Positions 37,195 to 46,209 of a DNA stretch of 64,000 bases are shown in pieces (the stretch's first letter is position 1; every line of letters begins with the position of its first letter). Origin of the DNA: Polyodon spathula (taxonomy: Eukaryota > Chordata > Actinopteri > Acipenseriformes > Polyodontidae); NCBI RefSeq assembly GCF_017654505.1, contig NC_054538.1, positions 66,402,678 to 66,466,677 of the forward strand, given 5' to 3'. Below the pieces are notes generated by a model. It did not search any database. It saw only the letters and a list, made by a program, of their open reading frames with translations, and was not told the origin of the DNA. A program made the position numbers and the translations under genes.

Positions 37195-39962
37195 TTAGTA
37201 GCTTATTGATCCCAAAATCTCATCAAGCAGCTTCTTGAAGGATCCCAGGGTGTCAGCTTCAACAACATTACTGGGGAGTTGATTCCAGACCCTCACAATT
37301 CTCTGTGTAAAAAAGTGTTCTGTTCTGAATGCCCCTTTTTCTAAACTCCATTTGTGACCCCTGGTCCTTGTTTCTTTTTTCAGGCTGAAAAAGTCCCTTG
37401 GGTCGACACTGTCAATACCTTTTAGAATTTTGAATGCTTGAATTAGGTCGCCACGTAGTCTTCTTTGTTCAAGACTGAACAGATTCAATTCTTTTAGCCT
37501 GTCTGCATATGACATGCCTTTTAAGCCCGGAATAATTCTGGTCGCTCTTCTTTGCACTCTTTCTAGAGCAGAAATATCTTTTTTATAGCGAGGTGACCAG
37601 AACTGCACACAATATTCAAGATGAGGTCTTACTGGTGCATTGTACAGTTTTAACATTACTTCCCTTGATTTAAATTCAACACTTTTCACAATGTATCCGA
37701 GCATCTTGTTAGCCTTTTTTATAGCTTCCCCACATTGTCTAGATGAAGACATTTCTGAGTCAACAAAAACTCCTAGGTCTTTTTCATAGATTCCTTCTCC
37801 AATTTCAATATCTCCCATATGATATTTATAATGTACATTTTTATTTCCTGCGTGCAGTACCTTACACTTTTCTCTATTAAATGTCATTTGCCATGTGTCT
37901 GCCCAGTTCTGAATCTTGTCTAGATCATTTTGAATGACCTTTGCTGCTGCAACAGTGTTTGCCACTCCTCCTACTTTTGTGTCGTCTGCAAATTTAACAA
38001 GTTTGCTTACTATACCAGAATCTAAATCATTAATGTAGATTAGGAATAGCAGAGGACCTAATACTGATCCCTGTGGTACACCGCTGGTTACCACACTCCA
38101 TTCTGAGGTTTTTCCTCTAATCAGTACTTTCTGTTTTCTACATGTTAACCACTCCCTAATCCATGTACATGTGTTTCCTTGAATCCCAACTGCGTTCAGT
38201 TTGAGAATTAATCTTTTGTGCGGGACTTTGTCAAAAGCTTTCTGGAAATCTAAATAAACCATGTCATATGCTTTGCAATTATCCATTATCGATGTTGCAT
38301 CCTCAAAAAAATCAAGCAAGTTAGTTAGGCACGATCTCCCTTTCCTAAAACCATGTTGACTGTCTCCCAGGACCCTGTTACCATATAGGTAATTTTCCAT
38401 TTTGGATCTTATTATAGTTTCCATAAGTTTGCATATAATAGAAGTCAGGCTTACTGGTCTGTAGTTACCTGGTTCAGTTTTGTTTCCCTTTTTGTGGATT
38501 GGTATTACGTTTGCAATTTTCCAGTCTGTCGGTACCACCCCTGTGTCAAGAGACTGCTGCATGATCTTGGTTAGCGGTTTGTAAATTACTTCTTTCATTT
38601 CTTTGAGTACTACTGGGAGGATCTCATCCGGCCCAGGGGATTTGTTTATTTTAAGAGCTCCTAGTCCCTTTAACACTTCTGCCTCAGTTATGCTAAAGTT
38701 ATTTAAAACTGGATAGGAACTGGATGACATGTGGGGCATGTTGTCAGTATCTTCCTTTGTAAAAACTTGTGAAAAGTAATCATTTAACATATTTGCTATT
38801 TTTTTTTCTTCCTCTACGATTTTGCCATTTGTATTTCTTAAACATTTAATCTCCTCTTTGAATGTTCTCTTGCTGTTGTAATATTGGAAAAACATTTTGG
38901 AATTGGTTTTAGCTCCCTTAGCAATGTTCATTTCTATTTCTCTCTTGGCCTTTCTAACTTCCTTTTTGACTTGTGTTTGCAGTTCTGTGTACTCTTTCTG
39001 CGTACTTTCTTTTTGGTCCTTTTTTAATGCTCTGTAAAGTGCCTTTTTTCGCTGAATATTTTTTTTTAATTGATCTATTAAACCATTTTGGCAATTTAGT
39101 TTTACATTTAGATTTGTCTACTTTAGGGATATAATTGTTTTGTGCCTCTAGTACTACATTTTTGAAGAACAACCATCCTTCTTCTGTGGGTGTTTTCTCT
39201 ATTTTACTCCAATCTACTTCTGTTAGTCTCTGTTTCATACCTTCATAGTTTGCTTTTCTAAAATTGTAAACCTTAGCTTTAGTCTTTACTTTTGGGGATT
39301 TAAAAAACACTTCAAATGAGACCATGTTGTGGTCTGAGTTTGCCAGTGGTTCTCTGACCTCTGTTTTAGTTATTCTATCTTCGTTATTTGAAAAGACTAA
39401 ATCAAGGCATGCCTCCCCTCTAGTGGGTGCCTTGACAAATTGTGTTAGGAAGCAGTCATTTGTCATTTCCACCATTTCTATTTCATCCTTCGCGCTACCC
39501 ACCGGGTTTTCCCATTTTATTTGGGGGAAGTTGAAATCCCCCATTAGTATGGCTTCTCCTTTGCTACACACATTTCTAATGTCATTGTATAACAGATTAT
39601 TGTGCTCACCGTCTGAATCTGGCGGTCTATAGCATGCTCCTATTATTATGCCTTTTGAATTTTTGTCTGTTATTCTGACCCATATTGATTCGGTTTTATT
39701 TTCTTTGTCCAGGTTTAACACCTGGGCTTCAAGACTGTTTCTTATGTATAGCGCTACCCCTCCTCCTCTTCTGTCCTGCCTGTCTTTCCTATACAGTGTA
39801 TACCCACAAATATTATATTCGTCCCCATCACTCTCAGATAACCACGTTTCTGTAACACCTATCACATCATAGTTACCTGTTAGTGCAGTAGCTTCAAGTT
39901 CTAGAATTTTGTTTCTGATACTTCTAGCATTTAGATAAATACATTTAATGGTTGTCTTACCT
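37195..39962 (-). pseudogene. CR1 ORF2: endonuclease plus reverse transcriptase, frameshifted
   Basis: The endonuclease part (39962 down to about 39060) shows NARSIRNK, the catalytic-region TETWLSES, YRPP, the GDFNFPQI block and the SDHNMV motif, as expected for an APE-family endonuclease. The reverse transcriptase part (about 39060 to 37195) shows NYRPVSLTS, YLDFQKAFDKVPH, SGVPQGSVLGP and the active-site FADD (37980 region), then the RRLRGDL and WNQLPSNVVEAD blocks. ORF2 normally nicks DNA and copies the element RNA. The two halves lie in different frames. The shift falls in a run of nine A residues on the minus strand (39059-39067 on the plus strand), where one base fewer would restore the CR1 consensus frame. 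An assembly error at the homopolymer would give the same picture. No obvious premature stop was seen within either half. Confidence 0.9.
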
Positions 39963-40030
39963 GAGTTGTTGTTCTTGTTTTGATGCGGTCTCCCTTCTGT
40001 TTTTTTTGTTGATTTCTCCCCCCTTCCTTT

Positions 40031-40482
40031 CTAGTTTAAATGCTTCCGAACCTGCTCGAGGATCTTTTCTCCGAGTAGACTAGTTCCCTTGTTATTTAAA
40101 TGCAGTCCATCCCGTCTACACAGATAGTCCTCGTTGTAGAATGTGGTCCAATGATCAAGATAGGTGAAGCCTTCCCATGTGCACCACGTCTTCAGCCATT
40201 CGTTTTGATTAATTATTTCCAGCTGTCCATATGGTCCTTTGCAAGGTGCGGGAAGTATACCAGAAAATACCACAGTTTTGGTTTTCTCTTTTAATTTCCT
40301 TCCTAGCTCTCTGAATTTGTTTTGCAGGGATTTTGGTCTGTCTCTTCCAATGTTGTTTGTACCGATGTGGACGACTACTACCGGGTCGTCTCCTGTTTGT
40401 TCTAGGAGCCTGTCCACGTTTTCAGTGATGTGCTTGACCGAGGCTCCCGGAAGGCAGCACACTGTTGTAGTAAGGCAATATT
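40031..40482 (-). pseudogene. CR1 ORF1 fragment, SGNH/GDSL esterase domain
   Basis: About 145 residues in an open frame that runs in from the truncated 5' end. VVVHIGTNN is block III of an SGNH hydrolase, with the oxyanion Asn. RRDGLHLNNKG near the C-terminus supplies the Asp and His of the triad. CR1-group LINEs are known to carry such an esterase in ORF1, perhaps for membrane or lipid interaction. The GDS nucleophile block, which lies before the CCLPGA segment in this family, is missing because of the truncation. ORF2 starts about 70 bp downstream. The GTG codon at the start of the open frame is not a real start. Confidence 0.8.
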
Positions 40483-40653
40483 AAACCATCCACATCTTCA
40501 AGTAATTTTCATAACAATCCTAAATCCAAGAAATCCTAATGTTTGTGCCTTTTAAATGTGTTAAATGTGTTCATGGTATTATTATAAGAGTAAAAGCTAT
40601 TGTACTATTAAGGCAATTTTAGTGTGAACAAAGAATGCATGAGAAAATAGAAG
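40483..40653. other. Spacer between the CR1 and Gmr1-like elements
   Basis: About 170 bp of AT-rich sequence with no recognisable feature. Confidence 0.6.
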
Positions 40654-40658
40654 AGGCC
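40654..40658 (+). repeat. Target-site duplication AGGCC, left copy
   Basis: AGGCC directly precedes the TG of the left LTR. The same five bases follow the CA of the right LTR at 46205-46209. A 5-bp duplication is usual for Ty3/gypsy integrase. Confidence 0.9.
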
Positions 40659-41244
40659 TGTGAGGCGAGAGTGTATTAAATGGAATGTCCAGACAGTAAT
40701 TTATGTGTACAGAAATAAAATAATTTATTTTTATTTTCTATACACCACAAAAAGGATTAAATAACAAACAAAAAAACAAAATGGTGTGAGGGAAGGAGTG
40801 CAGGGGTGAAATCCAAAACAAACTGATGACTCGTCTTTAATTTGTCTTCGTGGTGACCATAAACAAAAAAAAGACAAAAGAAATGTTAGTATTTCAAAAA
40901 AAACCCGCTGCACAAAACCAGTCTCTCCCTTCACCCGTGACTCCTCCTACTTTTACTTTCGGACCAACCCCGAACACAGTAGTACGTTCCCTTTAGTATG
41001 TAATGTCCCGCCTCTGTAGTCAGTGGAACACCAATCCCCAGCTGACACGTGTCCTTATCCTTCACTTGACTCCAGTGGCTGGAATTTACATACTCGTACT
41101 TCCGCCCCTCACCAAGGTGCCGCCCCTCAAAAGATGACTTTTGCCATGGTCACGAGATCTTGGTAAGGGAAGTCCCGAGTTGGTTTGATGCCACCTACTG
41201 TCGGGAGGCTGAATCACAGACCGAAACCCCTTTGACTCATCACA
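40659..41244 (-). repeat. 3' LTR of the Gmr1-like element
   Basis: 586 bp, bounded TGTGAGGCG...CTCATCACA on the plus strand. AATAAA signals for the minus-strand transcript lie around 40711-40735. It also contains the last ~52 codons of the long gag-pol frame, which runs on into U3. Confidence 0.95.
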
Positions 41245-44200
41245 TATCCCACCCCTCAGAGTGGAGCCGAAGGAACACTCGGAAACCTCTAACCCTTCCC
41301 TTTTACCTCCCTCCCGGGAAAAAAAATCAGCATTTTGATGTAACTTACCCGCACGATACCTTATTTGAAAGGCGAAGGGTTGGAGCGCCAGGTACCACCG
41401 CGTAATCCTAGCGTTTGAATCCTTCATCGTGTCTAACCACTTTAAAGAAGCGTGATCTGTGATGAGTACAAAGGGTCGTCCCAGAAGATAGTATTTTAAA
41501 GATTCCACTGCCCATTTCACTGCCAGGCATTCTTTCTCCACTACCGAATACCTCTGTTCTCTGGGCAGTAACTTCCGACTGATGTATAGTATCGGGTGTT
41601 CTATACCATCTCTCTCCTGGGACAGAACCGCCCCCAGACCAGTCTGCGATGCATCTGTCTGCAGGACGAACTCTCGGCTGAAATCCGGGCTTATTAATGC
41701 TGGGGCCTGACTCAAATTAGTTTTAATAGATTCAAAGGCTGTCTGACACTCTGCACTCCACTTAACTTTATTTGGAGCGTTCTTTTTAGTGAGATCAGTG
41801 AGAGGGGCGGCTATAGTGGAAAAGTGTGGAATAAAGCGGCGGTAATAACCAGCCAACCCTAACAGTGATCTCACCTGGGTTTTCGTGGTAGGTACCGGTG
41901 AATCCAACAAAGCCTGGACTTTTGAAACCAACGGTTTCACTCTACCCTTACCCATTATGAAACCTAAATATTTAGTTTCTTCTTTTCCAATAGCGCACTT
42001 TGCCATGTTCGCTGTGAGCCCCGCCCTCCTCAGAGACTGTAAGACGGCTTCTAATCTAGTCAAATGTTCTCTCCAGGAAGAACTATAAATGACTACATCA
42101 TCGATATACGCAGCTGCATACTCTCGATGAGGTTGTAAAACCCTGTCCATTAGTCTCTGAAAAGTAGCAGGCGCTCCATGAAGTCCGAACGGCATAGTAC
42201 AAAATTGAAAAAGACCCTCTGGGGTTGAAAATGCCGTTTTCTCACGAGAGGCTTTCGTTAATGGAATTTGCCAATATCCTTTCGTCAGATCCAGAGTTGA
42301 AATAAACCGAGCTTGCCCCAGTTTGTCTAAGAGTTCATCTACTCGAGGCATGGGATATGCATCAAACTTGGAGATAGCATTCACCCTCCTAAAATCGATA
42401 CATAATCGTAGTGACCCATCTGGCTTGTCTATTGGTACTATTGGGCTACACCACTCACTTCGGGAAGGTTCAATTACCCCAAGTTTCAACATACACTCCA
42501 CCTCCCTTCGAACAGAATCTCTCCGACTCTCTGGAATGCGATACGGTCTCTGTCTAACTCTTAGACCTGGCGGAGTGATAATAGCATGTTCGATCAAATG
42601 CGTTCTTCCAGGCACGTTAGAAAACACATCACTGAACATTTTAATTAGATTGCTTACCTCTTCACGCTGATCAGGAGTTAATTGTTCCCCCATCGGGACC
42701 TCAATTGCTGACTCTGACTCAATTGAGGGTCCAAAATCCTCTCCCTCCTGTACAGGAGATATAAAATGGACTTCCCGTTCTTTCCACGGTTTCAGGAGAT
42801 TAACATGATAAATTTGACTTTCTTTCCGACGCCCAGGCTGTCGGATCTCATAATTGACTTTACCAATTGCTCGAATAACCTGAAAGGGACCCTGCCATTT
42901 AGCAAACAACTTAGATTCCGATGAGGGCAACAATAACAACACTTTATCTCCAGGTCGAAAGTTCCGAATTCTTGCATTTTTATTGTAGCTTTGTTGCTGC
43001 TTCTGCTGTGCCGCTTTGAGATTGTCATGTGCCAATCGACCGACTAATTCTAAGCGATCGCGTAACTGCAACACGTATTTTACTACATTTTTAGACTCCT
43101 TTGACTGTTCTTCCCAGCCTTCTCTTATGAGATCCAAGATACCCCGCGGCTGCCGACCGTACAAGAGCTCAAACGGGGAAAACCCCGTTGAGGATTGTGG
43201 TACCTCGCGAACTGCAAAGAGCAAGTAGGGAAGCAGTTTAGCCCAATTGCGTTTTTCTTGATCTACAAAGCGGCGCAACATATTTTTCAAAGTCTGATTA
43301 AATCGTTCAACAAGCCCATCCGTTTGTGGATGAAAAACTGAGGTTCTAATTGAACGAATTTTCAATAATTTATATAGTTGCTGAATACAGTCTGACATAA
43401 AATTAGTGCCCTGATCAGTGAGAATTTCTTTCGGGATTCCCACCCTAGAGAATATTTTTACCAATTCATTCGCTACAGCTATTGCATTCATAGAGCGTAA
43501 GGGAACAGCTTCTGGATATCTCGTTGCGTAGTCCACTACTACTAAAATATACCGATATCCTGACTCTGTTCCCTCCAGAGGGCCTACTAAATCTACACCA
43601 ATCCTTTCAAACGGTACCCCAATAATTGGAAGTGGAACCAGAGGTGCGGGGCGAACTGACTTAGGGGCAGCTAATTGACATTCAGGACACTCCGATACAT
43701 ACTTCCGCACAAGACCATAAACCCCAGGCCAAAAAAACCGGGCCAGAATTCGTTCCTGAGTCTTTTCAGTTCCCAAATGACCTGAAAATGGAATGTCATG
43801 CGCCAATCTCATGACTTCTGACTGAAAAGGCCTAGGAACCAATAACTGTTTTACGAGCTGTCCCGTCCCGGGAGCCCGGGTTATTCTATATAATAAGTGC
43901 CCAGATACAGAAAAATGCGGAAATACCACCGGTTGTCCTTCCTGCATATCCTTCCCCTCGATATATCTAACCTGTTTCCAAGCATACTGTAACGTGGGAT
44001 CATTTTGTTGTTCATATCCCAAGTCAATATCTCGGTCCCAATGGTTAGGTACACAGAGAGGAGTGTCTTTTATTACATGACCTTCCACCTCAGTAACCTC
44101 GCAGCCCCGGTTACACTGAATACCTACTCCCTTTCCTTGCCGTTTAAGCGATTGGTTTACTTTTGTGTCAGACCCCTCCCCTTGTCGTCTCAGAGTTCCC

Positions 44201-45600
44201 TCATATTTTTCCACCCGACGCTCTCTTTTTGTTTTTCTTGGGCGGATTTTAGGGTTAAACAGGTCGGATTGCAACGGAAAAATCTCGCCAATTGTTTTCT
44301 CCTGTTGCTTTAATTGTCCCCTGGTAGAAACTAAGACCATTTCCCGACCTAAAATACGATCAAAAAACGGCCAGTCTCTTCCCAGGAGAACAGGGTATGG
44401 TAAACATTGCGCTACAGCCACTTTAACGCAAGCTGAATAATCACCTACAATAAGTCTAACTTTAGTGGTGGGATAAACCCGAGTTTCTCCATGAATACAG
44501 GAGATAGCCACTTTACCCTGTGGCTCCCAGGCTACCCCATCCAAGAGAGCTTGCCGAATCAATGTTTGTGCACACCCAGAGTCCGCAAATGCGTAAGTAC
44601 TCTTTCCCCCGACCTGTACTCTTAACTGATAAGGGCCCTCCCGACATTCCCCAGTGTTCCTACCTGTTACTGCTGACCAGGATCTTGTCGCCAGGTCCAC
44701 CTTTATTACTGGACAATTCCTGGCAATGTGTCCAGGCTCATTACATTGGTAGCACACTTGGTTAGGAGGCATCAACGGAGTTAATCTGTCCTGCGAGTCC
44801 GCGACCGGCAGGTTAGGGGGATTCTCTCTCGCCCAGGATGGGGCTAACCTTGACCTCCATGGTCTGAAGGTCCGGTTACCCCCTCTGGGCTTCATTGGTT
44901 GGTTGGTCCGAGTTAGTTTAGGGGCAGGAGTGGGGTCTGACCCGGCACCTTCGTTTGCGTCTTCGTAGGCCTCCGCCAGGAGGAGGGCATCCTCGAGAGT
45001 GGTAGGTCTATTCCTCTTAATCCACTCTCGATTCCCTGGCGGTAGTATAGACGCAAACTGTTCTATAACTATTTTCTGCACCAGTTCTTGGGGTGTATGT
45101 TCTTCTGGCCGCAGCCACCGGGTGCACTGATCTAAAAGATATTGTCCCGCAACCCGGGGCCGCATCCCCTTGGACAGCTGGTATTCCCGAAAACGGCGCC
45201 GGTATGTTTCCTCCGTGATCCCGAGGCGTGAGAGAATGGCTTCTTTAACTTTAACATAGTCCCCTGCATTCGTGGCCGTCAGGGCTCGATACGCTGCCTG
45301 AGCTTCCCCTGTCAGGCAGGGTGCCAATTTCATGGCCCAGTGTTCCCTAGGCCACTCTGCAGCCTCTGCCACTCTCTCAAAAGTAATCAAGAAAGCCTCG
45401 GGATCATCTTCCGAGGTCATCTTCTGAAGATTAGGCTGAGCTGCAAACATCCGGGCAACCGCTCTCTCTGATGTTGATATTGATAGTTTTTCTACCAGCT
45501 GTCCCAAGAACTGGGCGAGCTGTTCCAGGTGCCGTGTCTCTCTCTCCTCTCGCTTCTCCTCCTGCTCCCTAAACATTGTCAAAACTGTAGCTGGATCCAT
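41086..45600 (-). CDS. Gag-Pol polyprotein of Gmr1-like retrotransposon
   Basis: A single frame of 1504 codons from the ATG at 45600. The frame is open a little further, to a GTG at 45618 inside the primer-binding site, which I reject as a start. Order from the Met: Gag with a SCAN-like capsid region (about 70-220), a CCHC knuckle CYQCNEPGHIARNC (283-296), a retropepsin-type protease with DSG (340-342), and an integrase zinc domain (H601, H608, C638, C641). Next come the integrase core D670, D729 and E765 (35 residues between the last two) and a GPF motif near 904. Reverse transcriptase follows, with LDLTKGYW (1103-1110) and YIDD (1165-1168), and then RNase H with TDAS (1315), TDH (1381-1383) and a final D1425. 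All key residues that I can check are present. Gag and Pol are fused without a frameshift or stop, so the Gag:Pol ratio must be set by processing or another means. The last ~52 residues come from the 3' LTR and are probably not functional. It has no chromodomain and no envelope. Confidence 0.95.
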   Translation of the reverse strand: MDPATVLTMFREQEEKREERETRHLEQLAQFLGQLVEKLSISTSERAVARMFAAQPNLQKMTSEDDPEAFLITFERVAEAAEWPREHWAMKLAPCLTGEAQAAYRALTATNAGDYVKVKEAILSRLGITEETYRRRFREYQLSKGMRPRVAGQYLLDQCTRWLRPEEHTPQELVQKIVIEQFASILPPGNREWIKRNRPTTLEDALLLAEAYEDANEGAGSDPTPAPKLTRTNQPMKPRGGNRTFRPWRSRLAPSWARENPPNLPVADSQDRLTPLMPPNQVCYQCNEPGHIARNCPVIKVDLATRSWSAVTGRNTGECREGPYQLRVQVGGKSTYAFADSGCAQTLIRQALLDGVAWEPQGKVAISCIHGETRVYPTTKVRLIVGDYSACVKVAVAQCLPYPVLLGRDWPFFDRILGREMVLVSTRGQLKQQEKTIGEIFPLQSDLFNPKIRPRKTKRERRVEKYEGTLRRQGEGSDTKVNQSLKRQGKGVGIQCNRGCEVTEVEGHVIKDTPLCVPNHWDRDIDLGYEQQNDPTLQYAWKQVRYIEGKDMQEGQPVVFPHFSVSGHLLYRITRAPGTGQLVKQLLVPRPFQSEVMRLAHDIPFSGHLGTEKTQERILARFFWPGVYGLVRKYVSECPECQLAAPKSVRPAPLVPLPIIGVPFERIGVDLVGPLEGTESGYRYILVVVDYATRYPEAVPLRSMNAIAVANELVKIFSRVGIPKEILTDQGTNFMSDCIQQLYKLLKIRSIRTSVFHPQTDGLVERFNQTLKNMLRRFVDQEKRNWAKLLPYLLFAVREVPQSSTGFSPFELLYGRQPRGILDLIREGWEEQSKESKNVVKYVLQLRDRLELVGRLAHDNLKAAQQKQQQSYNKNARIRNFRPGDKVLLLLPSSESKLFAKWQGPFQVIRAIGKVNYEIRQPGRRKESQIYHVNLLKPWKEREVHFISPVQEGEDFGPSIESESAIEVPMGEQLTPDQREEVSNLIKMFSDVFSNVPGRTHLIEHAIITPPGLRVRQRPYRIPESRRDSVRREVECMLKLGVIEPSRSEWCSPIVPIDKPDGSLRLCIDFRRVNAISKFDAYPMPRVDELLDKLGQARFISTLDLTKGYWQIPLTKASREKTAFSTPEGLFQFCTMPFGLHGAPATFQRLMDRVLQPHREYAAAYIDDVVIYSSSWREHLTRLEAVLQSLRRAGLTANMAKCAIGKEETKYLGFIMGKGRVKPLVSKVQALLDSPVPTTKTQVRSLLGLAGYYRRFIPHFSTIAAPLTDLTKKNAPNKVKWSAECQTAFESIKTNLSQAPALISPDFSREFVLQTDASQTGLGAVLSQERDGIEHPILYISRKLLPREQRYSVVEKECLAVKWAVESLKYYLLGRPFVLITDHASLKWLDTMKDSNARITRWYLALQPFAFQIRYRAGKLHQNADFFSREGGKREGLEVSECSFGSTLRGGICDESKGFRSVIQPPDSRWHQTNSGLPLPRSRDHGKSHLLRGGTLVRGGSTSM
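41247..41257 (-). other. Polypurine tract
   Basis: On the minus strand it reads GAGGGGTGGGA, two bases before the 3' LTR begins. This is the expected RNase H-resistant primer for plus-strand DNA synthesis. It is overlapped by the long gag-pol frame. Confidence 0.85.
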
Positions 45601-45603
45601 TTT

Positions 45604-45617
45604 CACTTCTGACACCA
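45604..45617 (-). other. Primer-binding site, tRNA-Leu type
   Basis: TGGTGTCAGAAGTG on the minus strand, two bases after the 5' LTR. It is complementary for 14 bases to the 3' end of vertebrate tRNA-Leu (CAG/CAA isoacceptors, sequence from memory). The gag ATG begins only three bases further on. Confidence 0.75.
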
Positions 45618-45619
45618 CG

Positions 45620-46204
45620 TGTGAGGCGAGAGTGTATTAAATGGAATGTCCAGACAGTAATTTATGTGTACAGAAATAAAATAATTTATTTTTATTTTCT
45701 ATACACCACAAAAAGGATTAAATAACAAACAAAAAAACAAAATGGTGTGAGGGAAGGAGTGCAGGGGTGAAATCCAACACAAACTGATGACACGTCTTTA
45801 ATTTGTCTTCGTCGTGACCATAAACAAAAAAAAGACAAAAGAAATGTTAGTATTTCAAAAAAACCCGCTGCACAAAACCAGTCTCTCCCTTCACCCGTGA
45901 CTCCTCCTACTTTTACTTTCGGACCAACCCCGAACACAGTAGTACGTTCCCTTTAGTATGTAATGTCCCGCCTCTGTAGTCAGTGGAACACCAATCCCCA
46001 GCTGACACGTGTCCTTTTCCTTCACTTGACTCCAGTGGCTGGAAGTTACATACTCGTACTTCCGCCCCTCACCAAGGTGCCGCCCCTCAAAAGATGACTT
46101 TTGCCATGGTCACGAGATCTTGGTAAGGGAAGTCCCGAGTTGGTTTGATGCCACCTACTGTCGGGAGGCTGAATCACAGACCGAAACCCCTTTGACTCAT
46201 CACA
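45620..46204 (-). repeat. 5' LTR of the Gmr1-like element
   Basis: 585 bp and almost identical to the left LTR. The differences seen by eye are at about 45776, 45791, 45811, the A-run near 45860, 46017 and 46044. It should hold the promoter and transcription start for the element on the minus strand. Confidence 0.95.
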
Positions 46205-46209
46205 AGGCC
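46205..46209 (+). repeat. Target-site duplication AGGCC, right copy
   Basis: Matches the left copy at 40654-40658 exactly. Confidence 0.9.

Larger units (their letters stand above)
37109..40482 (-). mobile_element. CR1 LINE, 5'-truncated, nearly full pol
   Basis: A 3.37 kb non-LTR retrotransposon on the minus strand. In its own 5' to 3' order it has the C-terminal part of an ORF1 with an SGNH/GDSL esterase domain, then ORF2 with an APE-type endonuclease and a reverse transcriptase, a short 3' UTR, and the octamer tail. Such elements nick the target and reverse-transcribe their RNA in place (target-primed reverse transcription). The element is cut off at about 40482, before the esterase's nucleophile motif. 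The visible coding damage in ORF2 is a single frameshift. A deleted relative lies at 8044-9838, on the same strand. Confidence 0.92.
40659..46204 (-). mobile_element. Complete Gmr1-like Ty3/gypsy LTR retrotransposon
   Basis: A 5546-bp element transcribed on the minus strand. Its 5' LTR is therefore the right one (45620-46204) and its 3' LTR the left one (40659-41244). It has a tRNA-Leu primer-binding site, one uninterrupted gag-pol frame, a polypurine tract against the 3' LTR, and a 5-bp target duplication. The pol order is protease, integrase, reverse transcriptase, RNase H. This is the Ty1/copia-like order known in the Gmr1 lineage of Ty3/gypsy elements in deuterostomes, not the usual gypsy order. 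The two LTRs differ by about five substitutions and one A-run length change over 585 bp, so the insertion is recent. No envelope gene is present. Confidence 0.96.

Noticed and set aside
39324..39872. Plus-strand frames of 102 and 74 codons across the CR1 endonuclease, and similar ones across gag-pol
   Set aside because: They are antisense shadows of the CR1 and Gmr1-like coding regions and have no domains of their own.
45601..45618. GTG start six codons upstream of the gag ATG
   Set aside because: It lies within the primer-binding site at the LTR edge. A eukaryotic transcript would use the ATG at 45600.
40659..46204. Endogenous retrovirus with envelope
   Set aside because: There is no frame between RNase H and the 3' LTR. 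The integrase-first pol order and gypsy-type RT fit a Gmr1-like retrotransposon.
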